Part shown: positions 1 through 8,053 of the stretch, one piece after another
How positions within the stretch are numbered: position 1 is the stretch's first letter
Layout: every line of letters begins with the position of its first letter
NCBI GenBank assembly: GCA_932294295.1
Contig: OW028584.1
Location: 31,233,231-31,297,230 of the forward strand
From: Alitta virens
Taxonomy: Eukaryota > Annelida > Polychaeta > Phyllodocida > Nereididae
Reading direction: 5' to 3'
Length of the DNA stretch: 64,000 nt
Program-made: the position numbers and the translations under genes
Notes under the pieces: generated by a model
The model's database searches: none
What the model was told of the DNA's origin: nothing
What the model saw: the letters and a program-made list of their open reading frames with translations, nothing else

Positions 1-45
1 ATTGCTACTGTGTCCGGCAGTTTAGAATATAATAAAAAATTGTAT

Positions 46-89
46 CACTGGCAGATGTAGAGGGGGGGGGGGGGCATTGGAGCAGCCTA
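46..89 (+). mobile_element. Left flank: CACTGGC-type end plus G run of an older element
   Basis: The sequence CACTGGCAGATGTAGAGGG at about 47-65 runs into a G tract. The right flank shows the same arrangement in inverse (C tracts at 17755-17790, then GGATCCGCCAGTG ending near 17817). This suggests that the Polinton inserted into a pre-existing element with CACTGGC(G/A)G ends. Confidence 0.4.
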
Positions 90-95
90 AATGTA
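90..95. repeat. Left target-site duplication AATGTA
   Basis: These six bases are repeated exactly at 17706-17711, immediately outside the other terminus. This fixes the element boundaries. Confidence 0.93.
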
Positions 96-209
96 AGTAG
101 TTACCGGTACAGTATAAACCCCCTTCGCCGCGAATTATCACCAGGTTATCGTAAACCTCCGGAATATCGCCAGGCGGCGCTGTAAGTATTAAGATTTGGC
201 ACCAGGTGG
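96..209 (+). repeat. Left terminal inverted repeat of the Polinton
   Basis: These 114 bases are the exact reverse complement of 17592-17705. Homology then continues imperfectly as an array of about 32-bp subterminal repeats. In protein-primed replication the ends would be replication origins (family knowledge). Confidence 0.95.
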
Positions 210-380
210 AGCTGTAAGTATTAAGATTTGGCACCAGGTGGCGCTGAGGATTGATTATCTGGACACCAGGCAGAGCTATCGAAGTTTTGAGTATTGAGAC
301 ACCAGGTGGAGCTATAGAAGTTTAAGATTGGTCACGTGGTGGAGCTGTGTAGTAAATATTTGGGGACTAGGTAATCTGAG
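139..380 (+). repeat. Left subterminal array of ~32-bp repeats with CTCF-like core
   Basis: About eight units begin at 139, 168, 200, 232, 264, 300, 333 and 365, so spacing is mostly 32 bp (three helical turns). The best core is CACCAGGTGGCGCTG at 232-246; other copies vary (GGTGGAGCTG, GGCGGCGCTG). The first units overlap the TIR. The core resembles the CTCF consensus (AGGTGGCGC / CCACCAGGGGGCGC type) and also contains a CAGGTG E-box. The function is inferred. Confidence 0.8.
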
Positions 381-440
381 TAGTATTTGATTGCGAGGTG
401 AAAGGGTAGCTCTTGATATAACTCTATAACCGTGATTGAC

Positions 441-890
441 ATGTCTTATACAATAACATGGTGCGCGTATTCATATCCTGATTGTGAGGATTCTAAATGT
501 TTAACATTGTTATACAGATCGGAGAATGTCTTTGATACATTAAATGAATGTATAAGCGATTATTATCGCTCTGGTACACCAGCACTGTGTATGAAACGTT
601 GTTCTGACTGGGTTGTTAAATTTTATGCTTTAGGTGACTGCAAAACTTCGCAAAAAGATACATATAATCTCACATGGGTTGCGTATAATATTGTACAGTG
701 TTTAATGTGTGCTGAAGAACATTATATAGAGATAACGAGGAGCGATGAGTCTTACACAGACCTTATCACTTGTTTAAAGAACTATAATGATAACATAGAT
801 ATTGATAAGTATAATACTGCTTATAGAACCATAGTTAATGTTGAAGTTTGTAGAAGCGATCCTTACTATGAAACCCCCAGCCAACTGTAG
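441..890 (+). CDS. Duplicated cysteine-rich protein of unknown function, 149 aa
   Basis: First gene inside the left end, reading inward. The reading frame is open from a GTG at 432, but the first ATG is at 441. I do not recognise a family. The protein appears to consist of two related halves, roughly residues 2-41 and 72-114: each has a TW.AY motif, then a Cys cluster, an RS(E/D) motif, and an aliphatic/Cys/Tyr end (L..C...Y). It is rich in Cys, Tyr and Asp, has no signal peptide or membrane segment, and lacks an obvious His-Glu/Asp-Cys protease arrangement. A short A/T-rich promoter region precedes it. It could be a zinc- or disulphide-bound accessory factor; no function is claimed. Confidence 0.6.
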   Translation: MSYTITWCAYSYPDCEDSKCLTLLYRSENVFDTLNECISDYYRSGTPALCMKRCSDWVVKFYALGDCKTSQKDTYNLTWVAYNIVQCLMCAEEHYIEITRSDESYTDLITCLKNYNDNIDIDKYNTAYRTIVNVEVCRSDPYYETPSQL

Positions 891-1312
891 CTCACTCAAA
901 ACGATGCTTTAAAGGTTAGTATATACATCAATACAACAATTAATTTGTAGACACATGTATATATAATTGTAGACACATGTATATATACCAAGGTAACAAT
1001 TGACATATATTTTTGTTTCAGAGAGGATGCTAACGTGTATATAAGATGATATATGGGGAAAATGTATTATATATTGTATTAAATTACATGTTAATAAAAC
1101 TAGTATTTAACACATGACGTCAGATGTTACTTTGTGTTAGTGTTTAACACATGACGTCAGATGTTACTTTGTTTTGTATGTATATATTTTGTTTTGAACA
1201 ATAAACAGTCATTTGAGAAAAATCATATGACGTGTGGTTAATACTACTTAATACATGTGTTAGGATATATATTACACATAATATATCAGTAAACTATTTT
1301 TTTTTTAGAAAC
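891..1312 (+). promoter_or_regulatory. Intergenic region with tandem repeats and paired CRE sites before the integrase
   Basis: The region holds a short duplication of TAGACACATGTATATATA near 948-990 and polyadenylation-like AATAAA motifs (about 1091 and 1199). It also holds a direct repeat at about 1106-1135 and 1143-1172, each copy containing a perfect CRE palindrome TGACGTCA (1115-1122 and 1152-1159). A further TGACGTG lies at about 1228. A T-rich tract ending in TTTTTTTTAG at about 1299-1308 sits just before the integrase ATG and would serve as a splice acceptor, so a 5' UTR intron is possible. CRE sites bind CREB/ATF-type bZIP factors (established); a role here is inferred. Confidence 0.6.
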
Positions 1313-2443
1313 ATGGCTAAGTCGAAGGAAATCGATTTGTTTTTAAGAGGTGTTTACTACACATTAGGACAACCTAGCAGCTACTCGGGTTTGCGTAAGT
1401 TATGGAGCGAGATAAAAAAGATACAGCTCAAACCACCAGGTATAACATTAAACTTAGTAAGTAAATGGTTGAAAGAGCAGACGACACATCTTATTCACAG
1501 TACACCTCAACGTTTATTCAAAACTGAGCATATAATAGTAGAACATATAGATGAGCAATGGGATAGCGATATTATTCAGTTAGACGATTTAGCAAGATAT
1601 AATAAGGGTTACAAATATATCTTAATATGTATAGATATTTTTTCGCGCTATACATGGGCAAGAGCTCTTAAATCAAAGAGGTCTGCAGATGTCGCTACAG
1701 TTTTTACAGATATTGTTAATACTTCCAATAGACTATGCAAATCGTTACGCACGGACCAAGGTGGTGAATATACAGGAGCACCATTTCAAAAAATGCTAAA
1801 AGATAAAGGTATTAATCATATAATTGCTTATGGACGTCACAAGGCATCATATAGCGAACGATTCAATCGTACATTAGAAAATAAACTTTTCAAGTATTTC
1901 TACGAACAACAAACAGTAATGTACATAGACGTTTTAGACGATGTTATGAGAAGTTATAATAATACTGTTCACAGTTCTATCAATATGGCGCCTGCTGATG
2001 TCAATACAGAAAATTCGCACGATGTATATGAACGAGTATATATACCTATTCTCAACAGATGGGCTAAAACACCAGTAAGGTTCACTCTAAATATAGGCAA
2101 TATTGTGAGACTGAGTTTAGCTGTTAGACCTTTTTCACGAGGGTATCACGAGAAATGGACAGAAGAACTATTTACAGTTTACAATAGGATACCATCACAC
2201 CCGCCTAGGTATAAAGTACAAGATCTCAACGGTGATAAAATCAAAGGATCATTTTATACTGAAGAACTAATGGTAACGCCTGTACAGCAACTCGAAGATA
2301 TAACGTATAAGATCGATAGAGTTATAAGTACCAAAAAAGTTAAAGGAAGGAAACTCAGTTTGGTTAAATGGTATGGTTACTCTAACAAGTTTAATACGTA
2401 TATACCTTCTACATCAGTAAGGAAGTATATAGGTAAAAAATAA
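1313..2443 (+). CDS. INT: Polinton integrase, retroviral-type DDE core with C-terminal chromodomain
   Basis: This enzyme inserts the linear element and generates the 6-bp TSD. The ATG at 1313 (MAKSKE) is preferred over an upstream in-frame ATG at 1232, because it follows a splice-acceptor-like polypyrimidine tract. Core motifs are visible: the first Asp in the WDSDIIQLDD region, the second in RTDQGGEYTG, and the catalytic Glu in SERFNRTLENK. The last 45 residues (YKIDRVIS...LVKWYGY) form a chromodomain-like tail that may direct chromatin targeting. I see no clear N-terminal HHCC zinc finger. The length, about 376 aa, is normal for the family. Its stop overlaps the next ATG (TAATG). Confidence 0.93.
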   Translation: MAKSKEIDLFLRGVYYTLGQPSSYSGLRKLWSEIKKIQLKPPGITLNLVSKWLKEQTTHLIHSTPQRLFKTEHIIVEHIDEQWDSDIIQLDDLARYNKGYKYILICIDIFSRYTWARALKSKRSADVATVFTDIVNTSNRLCKSLRTDQGGEYTGAPFQKMLKDKGINHIIAYGRHKASYSERFNRTLENKLFKYFYEQQTVMYIDVLDDVMRSYNNTVHSSINMAPADVNTENSHDVYERVYIPILNRWAKTPVRFTLNIGNIVRLSLAVRPFSRGYHEKWTEELFTVYNRIPSHPPRYKVQDLNGDKIKGSFYTEELMVTPVQQLEDITYKIDRVISTKKVKGRKLSLVKWYGYSNKFNTYIPSTSVRKYIGKK

Positions 2444-2868
2444 TGTTTGTGTATATTTCATCAGATGTTGACAGCGGTAATTATTTTCATGGTAACTCCC
2501 CAACATCATTTAGAGTTAAATTACCCGGTAGGATAACTTTCTTACCTCAAGGTAAATGGGAGGTAGCTCTACTTGATATTGATCTACCTAGACCTCTTGA
2601 TAAATATCATTCTATATATATTTCTATCAACTCATCCATATGTAAACCTAGTCCCTTTAATTCCAGTCTTTCGCCTATATTAAACAGAGTATATTTTAAC
2701 CAGATTAGTAAGGGGGCACCAGTATACTTTGATAACCCTCGCTATATACAACTAGGTGTGGATAGTTTAGACATTATAGATATATATTTAACAGATAGTT
2801 CTGGAGTTTGTCCGTCATTCAAACAAGGTAAAGTTAACGGAACACTCCATTTCAGATTAGTAGAATAG
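2443..2868 (+). CDS. Penton-like minor capsid protein candidate, 141 aa
   Basis: The start codon overlaps the integrase stop. The protein is short and beta-rich, with alternating hydrophobic strands, a central WEVALLDIDLP segment and a C-terminal HFRLVE strand. A single jelly-roll fold is therefore plausible. In Polintons a single-jelly-roll vertex (penton) protein is normally encoded next to the double-jelly-roll major capsid protein, and this gene lies two genes upstream of that candidate. Its length is at the short end for a capsid protein. Identification rests on context and secondary-structure impression, not on a diagnostic motif. Confidence 0.5.
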   Translation: MFVYISSDVDSGNYFHGNSPTSFRVKLPGRITFLPQGKWEVALLDIDLPRPLDKYHSIYISINSSICKPSPFNSSLSPILNRVYFNQISKGAPVYFDNPRYIQLGVDSLDIIDIYLTDSSGVCPSFKQGKVNGTLHFRLVE

Positions 2869-2904
2869 ATTAGTTAAAGGATAATTATATATAGCATAAC
2901 AAGT

Positions 2905-3369
2905 ATGGCCGATAAGTCGCAATATTACTCTCTTAGTAGAGGTGTAGATTACGATATTTTACTAAAACACTTCAAGAACCAGGCGGATGGTGTTATGACC
3001 CAGCATATTATTACATCGCGTCAGGGTAACAACAATAGTTGTACTAAAGTACGCATGGGACGTATAATAATGGTCAATAAACCAAAAAAAGGCACTAAAA
3101 CTGTACATGACAAAACGTTGGATAAAGTAGAAGTTATTGATCCTACAGAGGTACAACGTCTTAGAGCATTAAATGACATAGAGGTCGAAGTTGCAGATAT
3201 AAATGTAGAACGTAAAATACAACCTGCTCACTCAATACTGAGCGGCGCTAGCAGTAAGACCTCAGGTAAAAGGCAATTCTCGCAAAAGAGCATCATAGAA
3301 AAAAGAAAGAAGCTGAAGAAAACTGTAGACAAGGTTATACAGAGAACTAAGGACGTTTTTGATGTTTGA
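2905..3369 (+). CDS. Basic protein of unknown function, probable virion component, 154 aa
   Basis: It lies between the penton-like and major-capsid-like genes, so a structural or core role is inferred. The N-terminal third is mixed. The C-terminal third is strongly basic (several RKKLKK-like clusters around residues 125-150), as in DNA-condensing or scaffold proteins. There is no signal peptide or transmembrane segment. The stop lies just before the downstream gene (ATG at 3381). I do not recognise the family. Confidence 0.6.
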   Translation: MADKSQYYSLSRGVDYDILLKHFKNQADGVMTQHIITSRQGNNNSCTKVRMGRIIMVNKPKKGTKTVHDKTLDKVEVIDPTEVQRLRALNDIEVEVADINVERKIQPAHSILSGASSKTSGKRQFSQKSIIEKRKKLKKTVDKVIQRTKDVFDV

Positions 3370-3380
3370 GTAATTACAGG

Positions 3381-4808
3381 ATGACCCAAGAAGTGTTAGA
3401 TGATGCATATATAGGTTATTCGGAAGAATTAGCAATATTCCAGAAACCTATACAAAATGTAGGCATTAAGAATAATCATATAACAACTTTTTATCCTGTA
3501 AATGATTTTTCAACTCAAGGCGTTATACAGTTTCAAATTAATAATAATAGTAGTAATTATTTAGATCTTCGCAGAACACGGCTTAATATTACGTGCAAAA
3601 TTGTAAGACAAAATGGAGTTAGTATAGAGCCTGTCACAGTAGCAAAAGATAGCAATAGTAGAGAGAAGAGAGCAAAAGATGAAGAAAGCACAGATGCTGC
3701 AGCTAGTACCTCAACCTCTGCTGACACGTCTACTAAACAGGCTACTGTTGGCGTAGTTAACAATTTTATGCATTCAATGTTTAGCCGTGTTGATGTAGCA
3801 CTACAGAATAAAGTGCTGACACATTCTGATGAATCGTACCCATATCTAGCTTATTTCAAAGCTTTACTACATACCAACACAGAGATGAAAAATACTACTC
3901 TCCAAATGGGGATGTTTTACAAGGATACACCTGGAGAGTTAGGAGATCCTAATTGGCAATTAGGAGATAACAAAGGGTTAACAAAAAGATCTAGTTTCTT
4001 TGCTAACTCCAATGAGGTAGATATGTCAGGTAACTTGTACTGTGATATTTTAGAGATATACAAGTTCATACCAAATGGTGTTAATCTAGGTATCACATTA
4101 TATCCTAGCACACCTGAGTTCTGCTTAATGGCTCCTGAGTTGACAGCTGGTGGTTATAAAGTACAGATTACTAGAGCTTCCTTAAGTGTTTCAATGATCG
4201 AAGTAATACCCGAAATATTGGTATCTCATGCTGAAATAATGCATAACAAACAAGCTATTTTCCCATATATTAAAACAGAGGTTAAAAAATTCACACTGGG
4301 TAAAGGACAGTTTTCATGTACTGTTAATGATCCTTTTGCAGGACGAGTACCATGCGAGATGGTTTGCGGTTTAGTTACAGATGTTAGTAATCATGGCACT
4401 CTGTTTACAAATCCGTTTATGTTTGAACACACTTCTCTCAATTTCATCCAAGTAACTGTAGATGGTCATGACCTAGGTCAAGGCCCCATCATACCTTCAT
4501 ATAACAAAACACCCGAAACAAGCTCATACATAGATGCATACAAAACACTTTGCGGAATTGAGTATGGTGACCATTTTAATCCTCTTTCACGCGAAGAATA
4601 TATGCAAGGTTATACATTCTATAGATTTGTTGCTGATTCTCAATATATTTCTAGCAATGACGATATCCTGCCGTTAAAGCGCACAGGTAATTTACGCATC
4701 AGTCTAAGATTTGCTGCGGCTTTACCAGAACCCACAACACTTATTGTTTTTGCAAAGTTTCCAGCCACAGTTACTATTGATAAATACCGCGGTGTGACGG
4801 ATGTATAG
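3381..4808 (+). CDS. Major capsid protein candidate (hexon-like, double jelly-roll type)
   Basis: This is the largest protein of the structural cluster, about 475 aa. The frame is open from a TTG at 3366, but the ATG at 3381 (MTQEVLDD) is the likely start. The N-terminus has the pattern of capsid-forming proteins (an early DF..QG.IQFQINNNSSNYLDL strand region). A low-complexity insert rich in Ser, Thr, Ala and Lys occupies residues 90-125, followed by many beta-strand-like segments to the C-terminus. It belongs to a group often annotated in invertebrates as F54H12.2-like, which I associate with Polinton/adintovirus capsid clusters. Its position directly upstream of the packaging ATPase supports the call. 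No structural comparison could be run. Confidence 0.72.
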   Translation: MTQEVLDDAYIGYSEELAIFQKPIQNVGIKNNHITTFYPVNDFSTQGVIQFQINNNSSNYLDLRRTRLNITCKIVRQNGVSIEPVTVAKDSNSREKRAKDEESTDAAASTSTSADTSTKQATVGVVNNFMHSMFSRVDVALQNKVLTHSDESYPYLAYFKALLHTNTEMKNTTLQMGMFYKDTPGELGDPNWQLGDNKGLTKRSSFFANSNEVDMSGNLYCDILEIYKFIPNGVNLGITLYPSTPEFCLMAPELTAGGYKVQITRASLSVSMIEVIPEILVSHAEIMHNKQAIFPYIKTEVKKFTLGKGQFSCTVNDPFAGRVPCEMVCGLVTDVSNHGTLFTNPFMFEHTSLNFIQVTVDGHDLGQGPIIPSYNKTPETSSYIDAYKTLCGIEYGDHFNPLSREEYMQGYTFYRFVADSQYISSNDDILPLKRTGNLRISLRFAAALPEPTTLIVFAKFPATVTIDKYRGVTDV

Positions 4809-4842
4809 TTAGTACACAAACATCAGTCATAACTGTTACATC

Positions 4843-5520
4843 ATGACAGAGCAAGCATGTTTGATACCTTTTCAACTACCGAAGAATATATCAGTACAGG
4901 GCGCTACACAGGCTGGAAAAACGGAGTTTGTCAAACGTTTGTTAATAAATTATAAGGCAATGTTTACACCTCAAGTTGAAAAGATAATATACGTATACTC
5001 TGTATGGCAGGATAATTTCGGTGACCTAGAAAATATCTTAGGCGATATTATAGAATTTAGGAAAGACATTCCATCAAAAAAATATTTGACAGAGCTCTGG
5101 GAAACATACAGAGCTCACAGTTTACTTGTTCTTGATGACCAAATGAGTAATTTAAATGATAACCTTCAGGGTTCACATGTTGCTGAAATAGTATGCGTTC
5201 TTAGCCACCATTGTCATGTTTCATGTATTATAACTTTACAGGACATGTTTTATGAAAGTAAAGCTGCTAGATTAATTAGTAGAAATTCTCACTGTATATG
5301 CCTTTTTCGTAATCATAGAAATGGCCGCCAGGTATCATCTTTAGCAAGCCAGGTTCTACCTGGTGAAACGAAGTATTTCATGGACAGTTATGAACGTGCT
5401 ACTAAAAGGAGTTATGGTTATTTAATAATTGATTTATCACCCAATGTTGACAAACGATATAAATTACGTTCTAATATATTTCCAGGTGAGGAAACGATTG
5501 TGTTTCTCCCTCAATCATGA
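4843..5520 (+). CDS. FtsK/HerA-type DNA-packaging ATPase
   Basis: This 225-aa P-loop ATPase would pump genome DNA into the capsid. Walker A is GATQAGKT at residues 20-27 and Walker B is SLLVLDDQ at 93-100. A conserved Ser/Thr-Leu-Gln sensor-like stretch (ITLQD) follows around residue 133. Size and motif spacing fit the A32/FtsK-HerA packaging ATPases of Polintons, virophages and adintovirus-like elements. The TGA stop overlaps the next ATG (ATGA), part of a compact unspliced gene cluster. Confidence 0.92.
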   Translation: MTEQACLIPFQLPKNISVQGATQAGKTEFVKRLLINYKAMFTPQVEKIIYVYSVWQDNFGDLENILGDIIEFRKDIPSKKYLTELWETYRAHSLLVLDDQMSNLNDNLQGSHVAEIVCVLSHHCHVSCIITLQDMFYESKAARLISRNSHCICLFRNHRNGRQVSSLASQVLPGETKYFMDSYERATKRSYGYLIIDLSPNVDKRYKLRSNIFPGEETIVFLPQS

Positions 5521-5843
5521 AACAGATCAAAGAGAACATTACTTTTTTAAAAGCCGTGGCTTTACTTAGCAAGGATCAAGTTAAAGCTATCTTATCACAT
5601 ATCAGTAAGAGTCAGATTCTGGCAGTGGTTGAAATAGCTAGAAATATTCTCACAGGCATTGTGACATTAAAACGAGGCTATAAGAAGTCTCTTAAATTGT
5701 ACAAACGCGTCATTAGAGATTTGGCTGACAAACATGCAACACTTAACACTCGACGTCATTTAATCACCAGTAAAGCAGATGTTATAACGTTACTGATAAA
5801 AAGTGTTCTGCCTAAGCTTGTTGCAGTTGTAGGCCATGGCTGA
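5517..5843 (+). CDS. Small helical basic protein, unknown, 108 aa
   Basis: It overlaps the ATPase stop by 4 bases and the next gene by 8 bases. The composition is basic and helix-prone (many Leu, Ile, Lys; few Pro or Gly), ending in a hydrophobic segment (LLIKSVLPKLVAVVGHG) that could be amphipathic or membrane-active. Such small basic products are frequent in Polinton structural clusters, but no specific family is recognised. A virion core or membrane-lytic role is possible and unproven. Confidence 0.55.
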   Translation: MKQIKENITFLKAVALLSKDQVKAILSHISKSQILAVVEIARNILTGIVTLKRGYKKSLKLYKRVIRDLADKHATLNTRRHLITSKADVITLLIKSVLPKLVAVVGHG

Positions 5844-6222
5844 GGAAAATATTGTTATACCTAGAGATAAATATAATAGAATGCTAGAACAACTTAAAAG
5901 TGTTAAGGATAACAAACTAATACAGTCTACAGATAATAAAGAGGGTGACGAATCCTTAATATCACACTACGATAAGATAAATACTGCACAGAGAGCAAGA
6001 GGTGATATAACTCATAAAGAGACTGATTACCCCCCAGGTCTTAAACATGATGATATAAATACTTTTATAAAGAAGTTAACAAAGAAAAAAAGAAAACATA
6101 ATCACACAATTACTCGTGATAAATGTAACAACAAGACAGCTGACAAACGTAACAACAAGACATCTAAACAACACGATCGAAAATCTAAACTTAAAGCAAA
6201 TTGGATTAGAGTTTTCAAGTGA
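5836..6222 (+). CDS. Lys/Asn-rich basic protein, unknown, 128 aa
   Basis: The start overlaps the preceding stop. The N-terminal half is charged and probably coiled or disordered. The C-terminal 60 residues are very basic, with a short internal repeat (DK.NNKT) that is also visible in the DNA as two similar blocks around 6117-6165. A nucleic-acid-binding or core-protein role is inferred from composition and position at the end of the structural cluster. No family is recognised. Confidence 0.55.
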   Translation: MAEENIVIPRDKYNRMLEQLKSVKDNKLIQSTDNKEGDESLISHYDKINTAQRARGDITHKETDYPPGLKHDDINTFIKKLTKKKRKHNHTITRDKCNNKTADKRNNKTSKQHDRKSKLKANWIRVFK

Positions 6223-6511
6223 ATTGGTATTAGAACTAAAAGTTATAATTGAGGTATTAAAGATATATATAGTACAACTGTTTTATAAAATACGTTATTA
6301 AGTAATAACAACTGTAATGAATATTCATACAACAGACGTTCTGGCGTCATAGCTATTAAAAACTAGCATCACGCACTGTTGTTTTAAGTACACGGGACAC
6401 GCAATGACACTATAACAAGTAAATGGTTATTTAATGACATGATGGTACACGATGATATGTCAAACAAACAAACAAACATACAGCCGGTTAATAATTAAAA
6501 ATGCTGAATAC
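6223..6511. other. Intergenic region after structural cluster
   Basis: AT-rich sequence with no coding signal that I can support. It holds the 3' end of the rightward capsid cluster and the promoter of the next gene. A run of AAACAAACAAAC lies near 6462-6475. Confidence 0.5.
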
Positions 6512-6520
6512 TATAAAAGG
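6512..6520 (+). promoter_or_regulatory. TATA box of the tandem PC4-like gene
   Basis: TATAAAAGG lies 88 bases before the ATG at 6608, which would place transcription initiation near 6540-6550. An identical TATAAAAGG precedes the CARD gene. Confidence 0.65.
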
Positions 6521-6607
6521 CCTGATACTGGATCTATGCATTATATCGTTTCTACGAAGACTTGCTGAACTCTCCCATATCGCAACTGATATATCGCAAC
6601 ACACAAA

Positions 6608-6900
6608 ATGGCAAACAATGCGGTGACAAGGAAACACTACAATCAGGGAGGAACGCAGATAAAAGGCCAGTTTTTGTGGCATCGAGAAATTAGCTCAAGG
6701 AAATTTCTCACGCTCCAGCGGTACAGAGGCAAGGTATCAATGCATCTAAGAGTATACACTTTAGACGACCAAAATTACTGTCTGATCCCTACAAAGAAAG
6801 GGGTTACGCTGGACAAGCAGCAAACGCGAGATTTGCTTGAGAACATGCGTAACATGGCTGCTTTTATAGGTATTGTAAGTATCTTGGTATAATACTGTTA

Positions 6901-6939
<39 letters not shown>

Positions 6940-7503
6940 TATATGTAACATTGTAATAATCTCCCCATTTACTATTTGTTATAGGATAGTAACACGCATC
7001 AAACAGACGATGGAACTGAGGCAATTACGAGTGATTCGGCTAGAACGGACATGATTGATGATATAGAGTATATTACTGAGGATAATGAGATGTTCGATGA
7101 TACGGCTGAGGTTGATGAATATTCTCAGAATATTTTAAAGATACACATTGGTAAAAATGTGCACTGTAGGGCAAAAAAGGCCTCCTGTACAGTTGATCTG
7201 CGCCACAGTTTCTTTAGAAACATGTCGCTTACATCTGAACACCCAACACAAAGAGGTGTAAAGCTCACGAAGTATGAGTTTGCGAAACTGCTAGACCTCC
7301 TGCCTCAACTTGAAGACAGATGGAGCGGTTTGGCTGAACTGACAGCATGTTACAACACTCATGATACTCAGGATGATGTGCATGCATGTGACCATTGCAC
7401 ACCTAAGCCATCTATACCAAGACATGCGCATCGTCCTTACAATATCTCACTCAGACAGCCTACTGCTTCATCCAGTTCTACAGTCACAAATTCTCCTAAT
7501 TAA
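6608..7503 (+). CDS. Spliced protein with two PC4-like ssDNA-binding domains, 261 aa
   Basis: Exons are 6608-6874 and 6985-7503. The donor is GTAAGT at 6875, the acceptor TTATAG ends at 6984, and the join is in phase 0; exon 2 stays open through 22 codons before its first ATG. Domain 1 (about residues 28-82) has the p15/PC4 signature: SRKFLTLQRYRGKVSMHLR..., then GVTLDKQQTRDLLENM. Domain 2 (about residues 133-200) repeats the layout, ending RGVKLTKYEFAKLLDLLPQL, after an acidic linker. PC4 proteins bind single-stranded DNA and act as transcription coactivators (established). Here a role in replication or late transcription is inferred. The C-terminus is Ser/Pro/His-rich. The intron contains a long (TA)n tract. 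A chance match is unlikely, because both halves show the motif in the same order. Confidence 0.78.
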
Positions 7504-8015
7504 CTTAATAACTCGAATATGCTTTATAGGTTATATACTATTGTTATAAAAGGTGGTAGAACATAGTTCGTTATACTATAATTATATATCCATAATATTA
7601 TATAAGTATATTTTTTGTATTATTATATATAATCTCTTTATATATATATATATATATATGTAAGTACTTTGTTATAATATACAGACACTATGTTTACGCG
7701 TGTGCTGCATTTTTGTCAGTAATGCACCAATATATATCACCACATTAATAAATATATACACGTATATTAAATTGTTGTGTTTTTTATAATGTCAGCCAAA
7801 GCATATGTTTCAACCGTATTTTAAACAAATAAGATGATCTATTTGAGAAGTCTCAACTACATACGTTAGTACAACAAGTTTAGGTGCGGCATGATGAGTC
7901 GTTTATGAGAGAATGCTCTACACATGCAGATACTGATAGTCGCACGCAATTTCGTACTTCTCATTTACCGCTTCCTAACCGTATTGTTAATTACATGATA
8001 GCTGTTGACTACATG
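7504..8015. other. AT-rich intergenic region
   Basis: No coding potential is supported. A (TA)n stretch lies at about 7638-7660 and an AATAAA at about 7747. The promoter of the following gene is at its right end. Confidence 0.5.
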
Positions 8016-8024
8016 TATAAAAGG
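8016..8024 (+). promoter_or_regulatory. TATA box of the CARD gene
   Basis: TATAAAAGG lies 38 bases before the ATG at 8054. The implied 5' UTR is very short. It matches the motif before the PC4-like gene. Confidence 0.7.
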
Positions 8025-8053
8025 TAGGACCTGTCCCACTCTTACAACTCGCC

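Noticed and set aside
1232..1312. N-terminal extension of the integrase from the ATG at 1232
   Set aside because: The segment is hydrophobic, encoded by an AT-rich tract with a splice-acceptor-like sequence, and is not expected in the family.
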